A stretch of DNA of 64,000 bases from Lineus longissimus (Eukaryota; Nemertea; Pilidiophora; Heteronemertea; Lineidae), in contig NC_088321.1 in the NCBI RefSeq assembly GCF_910592395.1, positions 11,162,001 to 11,226,000 of the forward strand, given 5' to 3'. The position numbers were made by a program, and so were the translations under genes. How positions within the stretch are numbered: the stretch's first letter is position 1; every line of letters begins with the position of its first letter. The notes under the pieces were generated by a model, which was given only the letters and a program-made list of their open reading frames with translations, was not told the origin of the DNA and did no database searches. Shown here in pieces: positions 10,714 to 23,128 of the stretch.

Positions 10714-13700
10714 AGGGCAATGAGATAAAGTTATACAAATTACTGTACCGCCAACTTGTCGCATGCGTTATATTTTTGCAGATTTCGCAAATAATTCATG
10801 AAAATAAAAATCATTAGAATTCAATATCCGATTGGAAAAACGCCACACTAAAATTCGGGAACATTTTATGTCTTTTTGATAGATAACAAAGTTCAAACCT
10901 GGCTTAGCTGTGCTTACGCTCATGCGAATAACGAAACGATTAGCTTTTCCACATGCACCTGAACATAACATTAATCAGTAAAGTAGTCATACGTGTAACA
11001 GATTATAACTACAATCTAGTTAGCGTTAGTTTCAGCTACTAGCCGAGAGGGCAACCCCGTGTGGTCGCATAACACGCCGCTCATCTGCTCCTGAAGCAGG
11101 GTGTACACTGGTAACATTTTTACAAAAAAATTACAACATGCTCATATACACACATGGCAACAAAATAGCACCATTTTTAGAACCGGTTGTAAAAATACTG
11201 CGAATTTTTTGCTGAAAAAAGGCTTTGGGAGGGAAAATGGATGATTCCAAGGAGAGAAGCGGTGTTTAGAGAATCTCTGCAGCAATTTTAGCTGTCATTG
11301 TTGAGGCGGAAGAAACGTTGTCAAAAAACGAAGTTGGAGGGAACAAGGCCTATGCGGGGGCATCATATGGCGCATCTCGCTGGACATTTGACGGTGTGTT
11401 CCACAAGAGCAGTTCTCCTATGCATATATAAGCATTTCGGTTCTATTTTGTGTCAAATTGTAGAGCCCTATAGCAACATGCTCCATGGGAGATGTTATTC
11501 TGTCCAAGTCACGTGAGTTCAGGTAGATCACATGACACCAATCCTATTTCTGATTGGCTGAAGACTTACAACAACATTTTTGCAACATAGCAACAAAGAA
11601 TTGCTTTGCATTTAACTTGCAACATTTTGCCAACATTTGTTGCAACCCAAAAATGTGGCTAAATTGTTGTCAGTGTACACAGGGCTTTACTCAAATAAGA
11701 ACATTTTGTAGTGCACCGTACCTCAAAACTACATGTATAAAGGCATGAATTATATATTCAAAGTATACGGCTGCAGGGCGTTGTGAACACCATACTATAT
11801 ATATACATGTATATGGCAAAATCCTGTAAATGGCAAAATCCTTCCCGACATGATTTCTTCATATGGCTGACATAGTCGGCATGTCCTATATATCCTTGTG
11901 TATAACCATCAGAAAATTCAGACTGTTCAAAGCACACACTTTTAATTGATGCTGGTATACCCAAGAACAGATTCTTTCATTAGAATCTTTCTACAGTCTT
12001 TGCCAAGGATAACAACCCAGTGTGCTGTCATTCCGTCCAATTACGCTAAAAGGGTTTGGAACATCGACGCTATTGGATTTAAACAATTGCAATACATTAG
12101 ACATGTTAGAGCGCATGTTTAAAAGGTGTGTGTTGCAATTATTGTCTATTCACCTCTCTAGTGAAGTCGGCCTTTGACAAGGCCAACGTTGGCGTCAGTA
12201 AAACTGTATCTTAACCTCGCTTACATTGTCCAAGTTTGTTGTCCCCATTCCCACTATGCAACCGGGTACGCCGGACATTTCAACCCGGGCCAATGCAAAT
12301 TACATTAATTGCTTTGATAGCCAAACACCTTCACTCTCAACACCAGGTATACAAAACCAATATTCCCTCGATAATGACAAGAAATTCCCCGTGCGCATTA
12401 TTGCCAGGGGTCGGTGGAAAACATTGACTTTCCAATTCATGACAACTTTTATAAATATCACACAAGGTCATGGCATTGTACGTGACTGTTAATATAGGAA
12501 CCATGGGCGATAATGGAGAGGATCATAATAGAATCGGAAAGATTCTGTTAAATCTCGCATACGATGCTCTCAAATCACTGGCGATAACGCCGTCAAAGAC
12601 GCACAGGTCATGAATATATAACGTGCATGGCCGTTAAAATAAATAATAAAAGAGATACGTCATGTATTGACCTAAAAAAGGACACAAAGCACAGAAGATG
12701 CCGTGTGTGTCGTCACTAAAATTTCGAAAACTCACTAAAACTTCAGATTTTAGCATATAATAACATTTATAATACTATTTTATGGCATTCGCATACCAAA
12801 CGTTACATATTTCTCATCAGAACTTCACGAAGCCCATTTTTAATCTACAACCGAGACAATCATAAAGGTTGATTTCAGAAAAAGACAGACACGTATGTCC
12901 GCGTAAGACTAGAGGATGGCAATTTTACACTCTTAGACATATTTTTTTAGCTACGCAGTAGAATTCTCAATGATTTTTTCAGTCATCGTATATGGATAAC
13001 GGAGGGTCTTTATTCTGCGAAATCAAAGAGACTTAAGGGGTTTGTAGAACCTTGAGGCTCATTTCATTTTACTAAAACACCTCTTAAAGTAGTGCATTCT
13101 AACATCGCTTGACGCGTGTAAGCTAACGTCTGAACGCGCAGTATTGTCAGGTAGTTAAGTCTCCAAAACGCATACGTAAACATAAGCAGATATATCGTAA
13201 CCGCAGATTTTCAGGCCATCCGACCTAAACTTAATACGTTTCGACTTAAAATCTTTAAACCCTTTACTATTCCCGTTACAATGGACTTGACACATTTCAG
13301 CGTGCATCATAAGGGTAGAATTTCAAGATATATCAATTTATCATCAATTTAAATTCCGATATACCGCAATTCAATGTAATCGGCCGCGCCAATATGGACG
13401 GAATATCTCCCATATGGATCGTGCCCATGTGGATGTTTTTATCTGTCAATAATCTGATTGGTATATACTAACAGTACAACAAAAAACAACTTTTTTGTTT
13501 GCTTGTTGGTGATCATCAGCTGACAATTACAAAACTAATGTCAGGAACTGACGGGACTCTCCAGCAAACGTTTACGTACAGTTATAGCTCAGATTGTATC
13601 CCCCAGGCTTCTGCAGGAGCTAATTATTGCCTTATTCGTGTTATTGCGATGATGTTCAAAGGATTAATTGATGACAATCTCAATTGAATATCATTTGGAT

Positions 13701-14033
13701 GAATAAAACATGTTTAAAGAGTGGGTGTTGTCGACGTTTAAACTGTCATGGAGAAATCTTTACAACGACACAAACTCGAGATAGCCGTGTGGGCACAACC
13801 GATTCGGGATACTTTCCATTTATATTATGGCTTATTCCGGATGGGCACGGAACAATCGCTAACACATATTGAATCTGGCTGTCGTAGATACTAAATAAAC
13901 AGTACCAAGTAAAAACAGATCACCACTATCTCATTAACCTGTATATTTTTAAAATAAGGTTTCTTGGTTAATGCGGGATATAAACTACAATTAAATCACT
14001 CTCATCTTGGAGATATTTCATTCATAGCTGATG
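10714..14033. other. No gene recognised
   Basis: Only short ORFs without recognisable motifs, such as the overlapping frames at 12226-12492. No RNA genes and no convincing repeat units were seen. Confidence 0.45.
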
Positions 14034-14367
14034 TGTTCCATACGTTTTGGATTCATTATCAATCTGCTTACTCCTGTCAAGATACCATCACCAATCATAT
14101 GTAATTTATTCAAAATTGATATCTTCCATAACACACGTTCTTACCAAAAAAATATCTATGTGTTTTTCTTTCAATCTTCACGAATCAAGGCTTATTAGCC
14201 TGTTCCATACGTTTTGGATTCATTATCAATCTGCTTACTCCTGTCAAGATACCATCACCAATCATATGTAATTTATTCAAAATTGATATCTTCCATAACA
14301 CACGTTCTTACCAAAAAAATATCTATGTGTTTTTCTTTCAATCTTCACGAATCAAGGCTTATTAGCC
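14034..14367 (+). repeat. Exact tandem duplication of a 167-bp unit
   Basis: The unit begins TGTTCCATACGTTTTGG and ends CAAGGCTTATTAGCC. The copies at 14034-14200 and 14201-14367 appear identical base for base by eye. In this window other repeats are visibly diverged, so the duplication is either very recent or an assembly artefact. No coding content is apparent. Confidence 0.9.
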
Positions 14368-15267
14368 TATCAATTTAGGGGTATGTCTACTAAAACGGAA
14401 TTCCTCGAGTATTCCGCAAAGAAAACTTCGCAATTTTTTTTGTGGAAATTTCATTTTTTTTACTGCAAAAATCATGACAGGTTTTCTAAAGATTTCTTCT
14501 GAAGCACTAGTTCATAAAACGTCAAATAATATTGAATCGTAGCAGACAGTTCCAAGATCGATACACTAAGAAAAGAACACATTGGGATGTTATATTTGGA
14601 GTTTTTTGGGTCGAATTATACTCGATTTGTCTATTGTGTTCACGTCGAATATTGCGAAATATATTGGGAAATCGTATAAATAGAATTATATCGACCTTTT
14701 GTGAGATGATGTTCGATACATCGATATCATTGCTTCCTCGTCGTTGTTTTTCCACATTTCGTTTGCATCGTTTGTAGCTTTTTTTCGGAGGTAAATAAAT
14801 CCTGGTTGTTTTCTGATCGTCGGAACCATTGAACATTACCAAATATTCATTTTCCAAAATGTAAAGTTTCAAATCTTATGCGCTAGCCCAGGTTGCTCGT
14901 CACGTGATGATGCGAATATAAGATCACCCCCCCTGCCCCCCGCATGTATAAGCATTAAATTTGATCGATGGGTGACGCGTGAATGAATTCTCACAGGACT
15001 ATTTTACTTCGCACTTCATCGTTCCGATTGTAGATTCTTGAGATTCCAATTTTTTACAATACGGAGAAGTTTGCATTCTTTTCAGAAATACAAGCTGAAC
15101 TATTGCATAGCTGTCTACAAAGATTTACTCTAGTAATGCTTCAGGATACAGGGAGATGCGATGATACAGGCAGGATTTAAGGCATATGGTGCAAGGAATT
15201 TGATTTATCGGCAGACGTATCCATCACGTGGTTGTTCCCATCAGCGGGCTGATAACGTCGATAACAC
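14368..15267. other. No gene recognised; oligo-C near 14926-14940
   Basis: Open frames exist on both strands over 14522-14872, but overlapping opposite frames without a known domain argue against a gene. The only other notable feature is an interrupted oligo-C stretch. Confidence 0.4.
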
Positions 15268-15418
15268 CAGGGCCCAGTTGCTCAAAACCAATGTTGTCAC
15301 TAACGCCGGCGTTAACTTAACATGGCGTTAAGTCTAAGGGCTTAACTGAAGGAGATAACGCCAAGTTGAGATAACGCCAGCGTTAGTGACAACATTTGTT
15401 TTCAACAACCAGGCCCTG
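15268..15418. mobile_element. 151-bp foldback MITE with hAT-like ends
   Basis: The left end starts CAGGGCCCAGTTGCTCAAAA and the right end finishes GTTTTCAACAACCAGGCCCTG. The arms continue inward through ATGTTGTCACTAACGCC and its near complement GGCGTTAGTGACAAC, giving about 50 bp of imperfect inverted repeat. Ends beginning CAGGG with a GCCCAGTTGCTCAAA-like segment resemble hAT-type MITEs. I could not see a clear 8-bp target duplication. A related, more decayed end may lie at 26990-27035. Confidence 0.7.
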
Positions 15419-16354
15419 ATGATAAACCATTTTCTAAGTGGCTGCCGTGGATGAAAGTACCGCCAATAAATTCTTCTTTACGGATTTTTTAAATTGTGCG
15501 GAAAAATAGATAGGAAATCAAGTGTAAACCTTCTTCACTTTCGAGAAATTGAGGTCATTTGCAAAATTCGTGAAAATAAAAAGCCCTTGTACATTTTTTG
15601 GACGTTCATAAGATATGAAAGGAATCATACAACATTACATCAGGCCAAATTGAACGGCATAATATTATCTTCCATGGTAGTCAGTGTGTATACTTGCGAC
15701 AGTGTATTTGACCCGCCTTCACATGAAATTTAATTGTTTTATTTTGATTAGTAGCATATGTAATAAGATCATGATGACACTTACCTAGTTATGAAGAAAT
15801 CGTTGATGTTGCAAGGAAAATTATGAAAAGAGACAAGAAAGCAAAACATGAGAAGGTGTTAAACAGGCAGTAATACACATGGGTACGCTTGGCAGCCTTT
15901 TCGGAAATTTTCGCACTCTTGATTTTTGGCACCATGGAAGAACAGACATTAGAATAGTTCAACTAATTTAATAGTAACTATTCAGCTATTAAAGGGAAAT
16001 GATATTTAAAGAGTGTCCTTTAACCCCCTATTGCACATGCGAGTCCCGATATTGCGCAAGAGGGATAAAGTGAGTTTCGCACGGCTTAGGCAGTGCCCTA
16101 TACTACATGTATTTCCTTTATCTTTGGGAGTTCGAACCTATTGCGATATCATTTCGATCGTCTTTGGGAATATCAACTTTTTAAAAACACGAAAAAAACC
16201 AAAACAGAATACGATAACATAAAAGATTATCTAAGTTCAGTTGGGCCACTTGTTTTGCCTTTCTGAATTTTCGAATTATATACTGTTGGTCATTAATAGG
16301 TTCGTGATAACATCCGAGGAGCAACAGCGCTAGTACATGTAGAGCCCATTATTA

Positions 16355-16515
16355 GTTTCGGACAAGAATTTACTAAGGTTGCCGAGTTTTTAACGAGATT
16401 AACCGAGGTTTTGCCGAGAATTGAAAACCGAGGTTCTACTGCATGTCAGGACCCAACATTCAATTCTGATAATCTTGGTAAAACCTCGGAAACCTTAGTA
16501 AATTATTGTCCAAAA
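16355..16515. mobile_element. Foldback element of about 160 bp
   Basis: The left arm starts TTTCGGACAAGAATTTACT and reads on through AAGGTTGCCGAGTTTTTA. The reverse complement of the right arm is TTTGGACAATAATTTACT then AAGGTTTCCGAGGTTTTAC. Arms are roughly 40-50 bp with scattered mismatches, and the centre holds further AACCGAGG words. The family is unknown and no coding potential was seen. Confidence 0.6.
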
Positions 16516-17344
16516 TGGCCATTTCTTGAATAAAGGGCTACTAGTGGGATCCATAACCTACATCTACAGCTAAAGAGTTAAAACATCCACAAATCGAATC
16601 GGCCTGTACTTCTCGAAAAAGATAAGCCACGGCTCAAATCACGCGTAATACCAAGACAATTGACGGCTTAAAAACCTGGGACGACCAATTTAATAGGAAT
16701 CATTGAATTTGAAAAGAAGGACCGCGATATCTGTGAAGAATGAAGACTTTGTGTATGAAATCTTGAGCCAAGTTGAGACGGAATCTGCAATAGATTTATT
16801 TCGGATTTTACTTCTAATCAGGTGAATGTGTTTCACGTTGAATATACGTGTGCCTAAATTGTCCGTGTGCTTAAGCAATGTACATCATCATGTGTCAAGT
16901 ATTGGTGGAAAATGCAACAGAAATATTCACAATGCCATATTTTATATTATAAAATACATTTCAGGTTTAAAATATCACTTCCTACCGTACAATAAGTACA
17001 TTCAATATGCATGGATTTTATACACGTTGGGCTGGACGGTGTATGGATTTATCCCAATGCGTCTGTGACACTCAGGATCTGTGTAAGAATAGACTTAAGG
17101 GAAATTCGATATTCAATCGTGTCTTCTTCAAAATCGATGGAATTTATTCGTATTGACCTTTTGCAGTTCTAGCTCTGATGTATCAGTGTGCAGTAACATT
17201 CTAGGGACGTCCTTATCTTCTATTAATAATCACGCAATGCAGTACAAAGAACATTGATCCGCATTATTTTGAATATTTTGTTGCCATCTCGAACAACTCA
17301 CCAGGCAAACTATATCCTCTTTAACATAATAGTCATAATATTCA

Positions 17345-17710
17345 AAGGGACATAATATAATAATAATAATATTTATTAAATTAGAGTGCTACAATAACGA
17401 ATAAAATCATTTCCTAAGCACTTTACAAAAAAAAAATATATATATAGAGACGTAAAATAATTGTGACAGATATAGAAGAAGTAGATTTTAGTACATTATA
17501 AAATACAATTTTTGAAATTTTTGATAAAAAAGTTGACTAGACATTACTAAAACATTTTATAAAAAGCTGATTTTTTAGGCGTTTTTTGATTGCATTGATG
17601 TTCGCAAGCTCGCGCAAAGAGACAGGGAGAGACATACAGGCCGTGAGATTGAGCAAAACGAACAATACCCAAGATCGTCACTGTAGCACCACTACAATGA
17701 ATTATAATGT
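17345..17710. repeat. Degenerate interspersed repeat with AT-rich end
   Basis: An (ATA)n-like stretch and AATATTTATTAAATT are followed by a degenerate AGCACTTTACA and, further on, by AAGCTGATTTTTTAGGCG and GAGACAGGGAGAGACATACA. The order (AT-rich end, AAGCGCTTTACA-like word, then a conserved body) resembles common invertebrate interspersed repeats with an L2-like tail. The copy is heavily worn and the assignment is from memory of pattern only. Confidence 0.35.
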
Positions 17711-18420
17711 TGAGCTCTTAAAATGACGTCGGTGATGAAGCCAGTGTCGTCGAGGTAGTTTTGAAATCAGTTTGAATTTTCAAAACATCTACATACCTTT
17801 CTTCCCCCATTGTCCCTTTAAGAGCTAAATATGTTTTCATATAAGAGAAATGTGAAACAACACATTTTGCTTTACCAATATCTGACGTTTGTAACAACTC
17901 ACCGTTACCGTATGCACTGATATTAATTTTTCCAATTATTTATCTGTTTCCTCTGAAGTTACAATGTATTTATCAATATTTCTGTTGGAATTGGAATAAT
18001 ATCACATACAAATATAGACACTTCTAATGTGTGTTTATCTGGTACTGGAGGGTTGAAAGTAAAACTCAAAGTGTAAGTGATGTTATTGAGAATCGGATCC
18101 ACGGGTCGATGTATTCGATTAGGCTTTGACCGAAACAATACACCGCGAGTAAAGGTAAAGTCGTCTCGTAGAGAGAACGCGGCAAGTGTGTAAGCCATGC
18201 TAACTAAGATACCAGAAACAGTCACTTCATGAATATCGGAAGAGTACTATACCAAATAATATTTCGATATGATACACACTGGATGTGCATTCAAACTGGC
18301 CATGGCATGTAGCGCAATATTACGCCCATTTAGCGTAATATTACGCCTCGGGAGCAATCATTATTTTCTGACACTAACAATTACATGAAAAAATTATAAA
18401 CGGGACAGAGAACCAGGGCA

Positions 18421-18502
18421 TAGGCATAGAAATAGGTACCACATTTTAGGTTTTCCCCCCTCATTGCGCCGAGTGTAATGATTGCGTTAAATACAATAAG
18501 CC
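18421..18502 (-). repeat. Dispersed 82-bp repeat, copy 2
   Basis: Reverse-complement partner of 2847-2928, with landmarks GGTACCACATTTTAGG and GAGTGTAATGATTGCG. A second hairpin-prone stretch, TAGCGCAATATTACGCCC followed by TTAGCGTAATATTACGCC, lies about 100 bases upstream at 18311-18349 and may be a related unit. Confidence 0.6.
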
Positions 18503-20617
18503 ATTGGTCATTACCTCGCGAGAGGGCGCAGAAAGCATAGGCAACCTAATTTCGCTGCTAGAACTCACTTTCAAACACATCAATTTCCACTCAGTGTCCC
18601 CCAGATACCTGATTTGTTTCAAACTACATTGTAAGGGCAGAGACCTGTATTCATCCACGACCGGAAGTGTGGCACAGTAACATAGAGCTTATCAAAATGT
18701 CAAGTTGTGGTAAATACATGGCTGGGATGGACCAAAGTGGAATTAATTCTCAATCTGTGGTTGATTCTTAATCTACAGAGTCAGGCCATCACAGAAATAT
18801 GCTTTTTGATAATATATTTAAGAAAATGTGGTCTCACTGGTCAGTTTAGAACTTGTACTTTGACAGGGCCATATCAATGCGCCAGTGACGTTTTGATGGA
18901 TATGGTGTACGGAAATCTTTTTTTCTCAGGCAATCGGTATTGGAATTTTTTAAAACTTTATTATGCTATTGGCAAAGGGTTCTTCTTGACACATATAAAA
19001 TTTTGTGCAGATTGATTGGTCCAATGAGTACTTTTTTACCAAAACCTATGCACAACAATGTACACGTAATGTACACATGTTTTAATAGAGGACTCTGGCC
19101 GTAAATCAGGAAAATGCATGTTTTCTGGATTTTCGCAAATTTTGCAAACCCACTTGCCGAGTTTCCCTCGGCTAATGGAGTAGCTCTTTCTCCACTAAGT
19201 CTTAAGTATTTTAAATGAGGATAGTCTCGAAAGTTAATTACCGAGTTCAAGGGTAGATGGCACTCAAGATACACCTCCCAACTGTGGAGAATAGTACGGC
19301 GAACATGTGGTGTGGAATTTCTGATACAATTCAAGAACAGCCCTCCACACAGCAACCTTGTAAACTATCCAAGCGAAGCAGTTTTAAATATCCCCCAGGA
19401 AAAGTGTTCTTCACTGTATGGATGCGTATAGACGGAGAAGGCTTTCAATATCAGATATTCAAAACACTTGAGTGGAATCCCCTGTCCCCGCCACACCCAC
19501 CCTATCCAAATGCGACACGTTTTCTTACCACACCTGCACTCTCTTGATTATATCCCTCCCAGACAAGAGGTAAACACGTTTACTGGGAGACGTCAGCAAA
19601 ACAAAACCACGTCAGTCGTGCATGGATCCCAAATTGGCGAGTTGTCCTCAAATCTATGCCATTTTTCGAAAAAAAACAGATTTACGCAAAAAGCAGACCA
19701 TGGACTTCCGTTGATGGAACGTCCATTTGCCAATAACTATCACTGGACAGAGACTTTTGCCTGTGTATCCATGACCTTACTGATTTCGACGATGATTTCC
19801 CAAATCGCTCTGTCAACCGAAGTAAGAATCAGCGAGATATCGCCCATTTTTTTATATCAAGTAAAATGCCGCTATTACTGATACTCGGTCACGTGCCAGG
19901 GCTCCATCAAACTATCCCCGTCATACCTGTTGACAGTGCTGCGTCATAGTTGCAGCCCAATCGGACTATCGCAAACCTATTTGACCATGCCAGTCCACGG
20001 ATCCAATAGGAGATAATTCACTGCCCGACTGATCGCCATCAAACGTTTATTTTCTTACAATCATGACTATTTATTACACACATTGTATAAATTCCCTGAT
20101 GCTCATGTTACATTGCTGATCGTTACTAATGTAAAATCGCTTTAGGGACAAATTAAATTGGATACAGTTTTAATGAACCATTCGATGAAATACTCGAGAG
20201 TGCAATTTAAATAGACTGAGACTGAATCATGCTCATTACATTCTGAAGTACATGCACCGTAACAGGCGAGGAGTGTTTTTTAAAAGTTAAGTTTTTTTTT
20301 CTCCTCGAGCGGAAACCCCTAATTACAACGATATCCAAAGTGGTAAATTGATGGGAGGTGAATGCTCGCTGTACTTTTCCTGCTTGAAATACATCTATTT
20401 TTTACTCATATGAGCCGCCGTTTAATTTGCGCAGAAACCGGTCTAAGCGGATACCCTCTCTATTGAGCCGGAGCCGAGTGACCAAGATCCAAAAGGACTT
20501 GTCTCTATACTCTGTAACTGCTACTATACCAACCATCGTCGTATGTGTTGATAAAACAGATGATAACGTACAGAAATTATCAGATTAAGTTCACATGTCA
20601 TTGCATGTAACGATTAT
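18503..20617. other. No gene called
   Basis: Open frames of 100-137 codons lie on both strands over 18707-19881. They overlap in opposite directions, have no recognisable domain and lengths expected by chance, so I do not call them. No repeats were recognised. Confidence 0.4.
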
Positions 20618-21270
20618 TAGTTTGATCCAAACGTTACTTGTCTAGTAATATTTATCCGTTTAACCAAAACCTTACTTGTCTAGTAATGTTTATCCGTTTG
20701 ATCTAAACCTTACTTGTCTAGTTATGTTTATCCGTTTAACCAAAACCTTACTTGTCTAGTAATGTTTATCCGTTTGATCTAAACCTTACTTGTCTAGTTA
20801 TGTTTATCCGTTTAACCAAAACCTTACTTGTCTAGTAATGTTTATCCGTTTGATCTAAACCTTACTTGTACAGTATTGCTTATCCGTTTAATCTAACCTT
20901 ACTTGTCTATTGTTTATCCGTTTGATCTAAACCTTACTCATCCGTTTGACCAAAACATTGCGAGTAACATTTGTTTGCTCGTTTCATCGCTAAATCTTAC
21001 TTAACGTTTAATTTTCTAATCTAAACCTTACTAGTAATGTTTATCCGAATGATTTAAACCCTAGTAGTAGAGTTCATATGTTTTATCTAAACCGAATTTG
21101 AAACGTTTATCCGTGTGATTTAAATTCCTATAGTAATCAGTTTGATTGAAACCTTACTATCTGTGTATCACTTTGATAAACCTCTCTATCATCGTTTATG
21201 TGTTTGATTTTAACTGACTAAACCTTACTAACGTTTATCGCTTTAATCTGAATCTCAATAATATTTGACT
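20618..21270 (+). repeat. 38-bp minisatellite with alternating unit types
   Basis: The unit is about 38 bp: TTTATCCGTTT, then AACC or GATC, then AAAACCTTACTTGTCTAGT, then AATG or TATG. Starts at about 20651, 20689 and 20727 give the 38-bp spacing. From 20640 to 20860 two variants alternate: one with AACCAAAACC, the other with GATCTAAACC, so the higher-order period is 76 bp. Downstream of about 20900 the units lose length and identity, with the core CTAAACCTTACT still recurring to about 21270. Confidence 0.85.
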
Positions 21271-23046
21271 CAAACATTACTAGCTGCGTTTTGGTCGAAA
21301 ACGTTCTAATACTTTCTGCGTGCTTGTTTCTGTCTTCATCAAGTCAAGGCTTTTTACACTGAGTGTCGGAACTACTTAAACTTAAGGTCAATTATTGTTG
21401 CAGCCAAAGTGTATCTTATAAATAATGGCTCGAATGCCATGATATCAACAAGTGCACTCGAACATGCCAAGTTATAGCAGCTCGAGATGAAATCATATTA
21501 TGGTTTCACGCACTTTGGATAAGATGCACTCCGAACAATTTGTAATCTTATTAAGTGCCTCGCACAGCAATGATGTCGGCAATGATGTCGACATTGCAAT
21601 ACAACACAGTACATGTATTTAAACTTTCTTGCTTCCATCTCCTTTTCTAGAATAATGTAAGTCGTTACCAATCTACTAGCTATAGGTGAAACAAAGATAA
21701 GATATTTTTATTTTAGATACATGTAACTCCGAGACTAAAAAATGAATTTCTACCAGATTTCCGCCACGGGCAGCTGAGGTCAATACTTCAAGTTATAGTG
21801 CGAACACATTACAAAGACCAACACTTTAAGTTACAACTCTTTTGTTCGTTGAAGTACTCTTTTAGTTCTAAATAAGCAGTCAACATGCTCCTTTTCAACA
21901 AGTGGCCTGTTGAGAGTTTCAGGTACAAACCGTGTTTGCTCTCTTCAGCGCTGAATTAGGTTCAGCTAATCAAATATTAAGATACTTTCGTCAAGACGCC
22001 TACAGACATTCGCGTCAATTTTAATACTCTAAAGTCGCCTCTATAAAACAGCATCGCAAAGGCGGATTTAAATACATGATTACATGGATTTTCGATGTAC
22101 ACTGAAGACAAGTACTTCGAAAGTAGGTTTTGTATATCACCTGCTATAGAGAAGATATTAATTTGTCACGGTTAGAGTAGAAATTCACCACATTTTTTTC
22201 CAGCATTAGGTGATGATAGCCCTCGTCAGCCATGGCCTTAGGTCTCAACTGACCTGTTGATTCACGTCACCAGTTCCGCATTTGCAAGCGACAGAATCAC
22301 TTTCTTCCATACATTATGAAACGAAGCTGACTAAACTATTTCAATCAACAGGAATTCACTGTTCTCAGTATAATTCATTTTTGCATCTCTTTGTCATGTT
22401 TGTCAGAGATGAGTAAGCTTATGTATATACCAGTATATCATTTTTTTGTGCAGCCGTGTCCTTTATGTTCACTTCCCATTAACAAGTCAACAACTCAACT
22501 TTGGGAATACGCTGTGTTCTGTTTGTACCGTTCGGTCGGACTCACAAGGCCTTCTGCTATATATGCTCTGATCTCAGCCATAATATAGTGATAACATCGA
22601 TCAGTAATGTGCGTACCTTACAATTACATCATACATGGCTTCAATAATAAGATATGTACAGAAATTCACCCAGGCAGCCAGTATAAACCTACAGGGCCTA
22701 CACTATGAATTGAAGGGTATAACCCATGACAATTTAAAGTGCCTACTGCCTGGAACACTATCTTACATTTGCTATAAAAATCTACAAATGGTGTCTGGGT
22801 CGGAATATATATATAATCGCTCTTATTTAGTTGGCAAATTTGTTTTATACCGATCATTGATTCATGGAAATGAGCAGGTCAACATACCACAAAGGTCATG
22901 TAAATTGAACAGATACAGCTCAAGTCCGCTTTTGGATGAATTTATAGTTCAATGTTAGAAAAACCCTGAATACAGTTTATTCAGGTTTAAACACTTCTTT
23001 TTGGCACTTTCGTTTAGGTATTAAAACAAAACACAATGAGATAGGT
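21271..23046. other. No gene recognised
   Basis: The open frame at 22635-22958 (+) begins with ATG and spans 107 codons but has no recognisable domain. Nothing else was supported here. Confidence 0.4.
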
Positions 23047-23128
23047 ATAAAGACTATGAACATTCTTAATTTGACCAGTACCATCTGTGGATCGTACTGG
23101 TCAGATTAAGACTGCTCATAGTCTTTAT
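23047..23128 (+). ncRNA. Candidate pri-miRNA-like hairpin (either strand)
   Basis: Two 35-nt arms (23047-23081 and 23094-23128) pair around a 12-nt loop. The left arm starts ATAAAGACTATGAACATTC and ends TTGACCAGTAC; the right arm starts GTACTGGTCA and ends CATAGTCTTTAT. By eye there are two mismatches and one G-U pair in 35 positions. A ~35-bp stem with a ~12-nt loop is the size expected of an animal pri-miRNA. I do not recognise the sequence as a known miRNA. The alternative is a very small foldback transposon, since the stem borders are TA-rich. Confidence 0.35.

Noticed and set aside
14522-14872. 116-codon minus-strand ORF
   Set aside because: Opposite-strand frame is also open, and there is no recognised motif or splice context.
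18707-19881. ORFs of 102-137 codons on both strands
   Set aside because: They overlap in opposite directions, lack domains and splice context, and are within chance length.
20618-21270. Regular short repeats resembling a CRISPR array
   Set aside because: Units are contiguous without unique spacers, and the genome is eukaryotic; this is a minisatellite.
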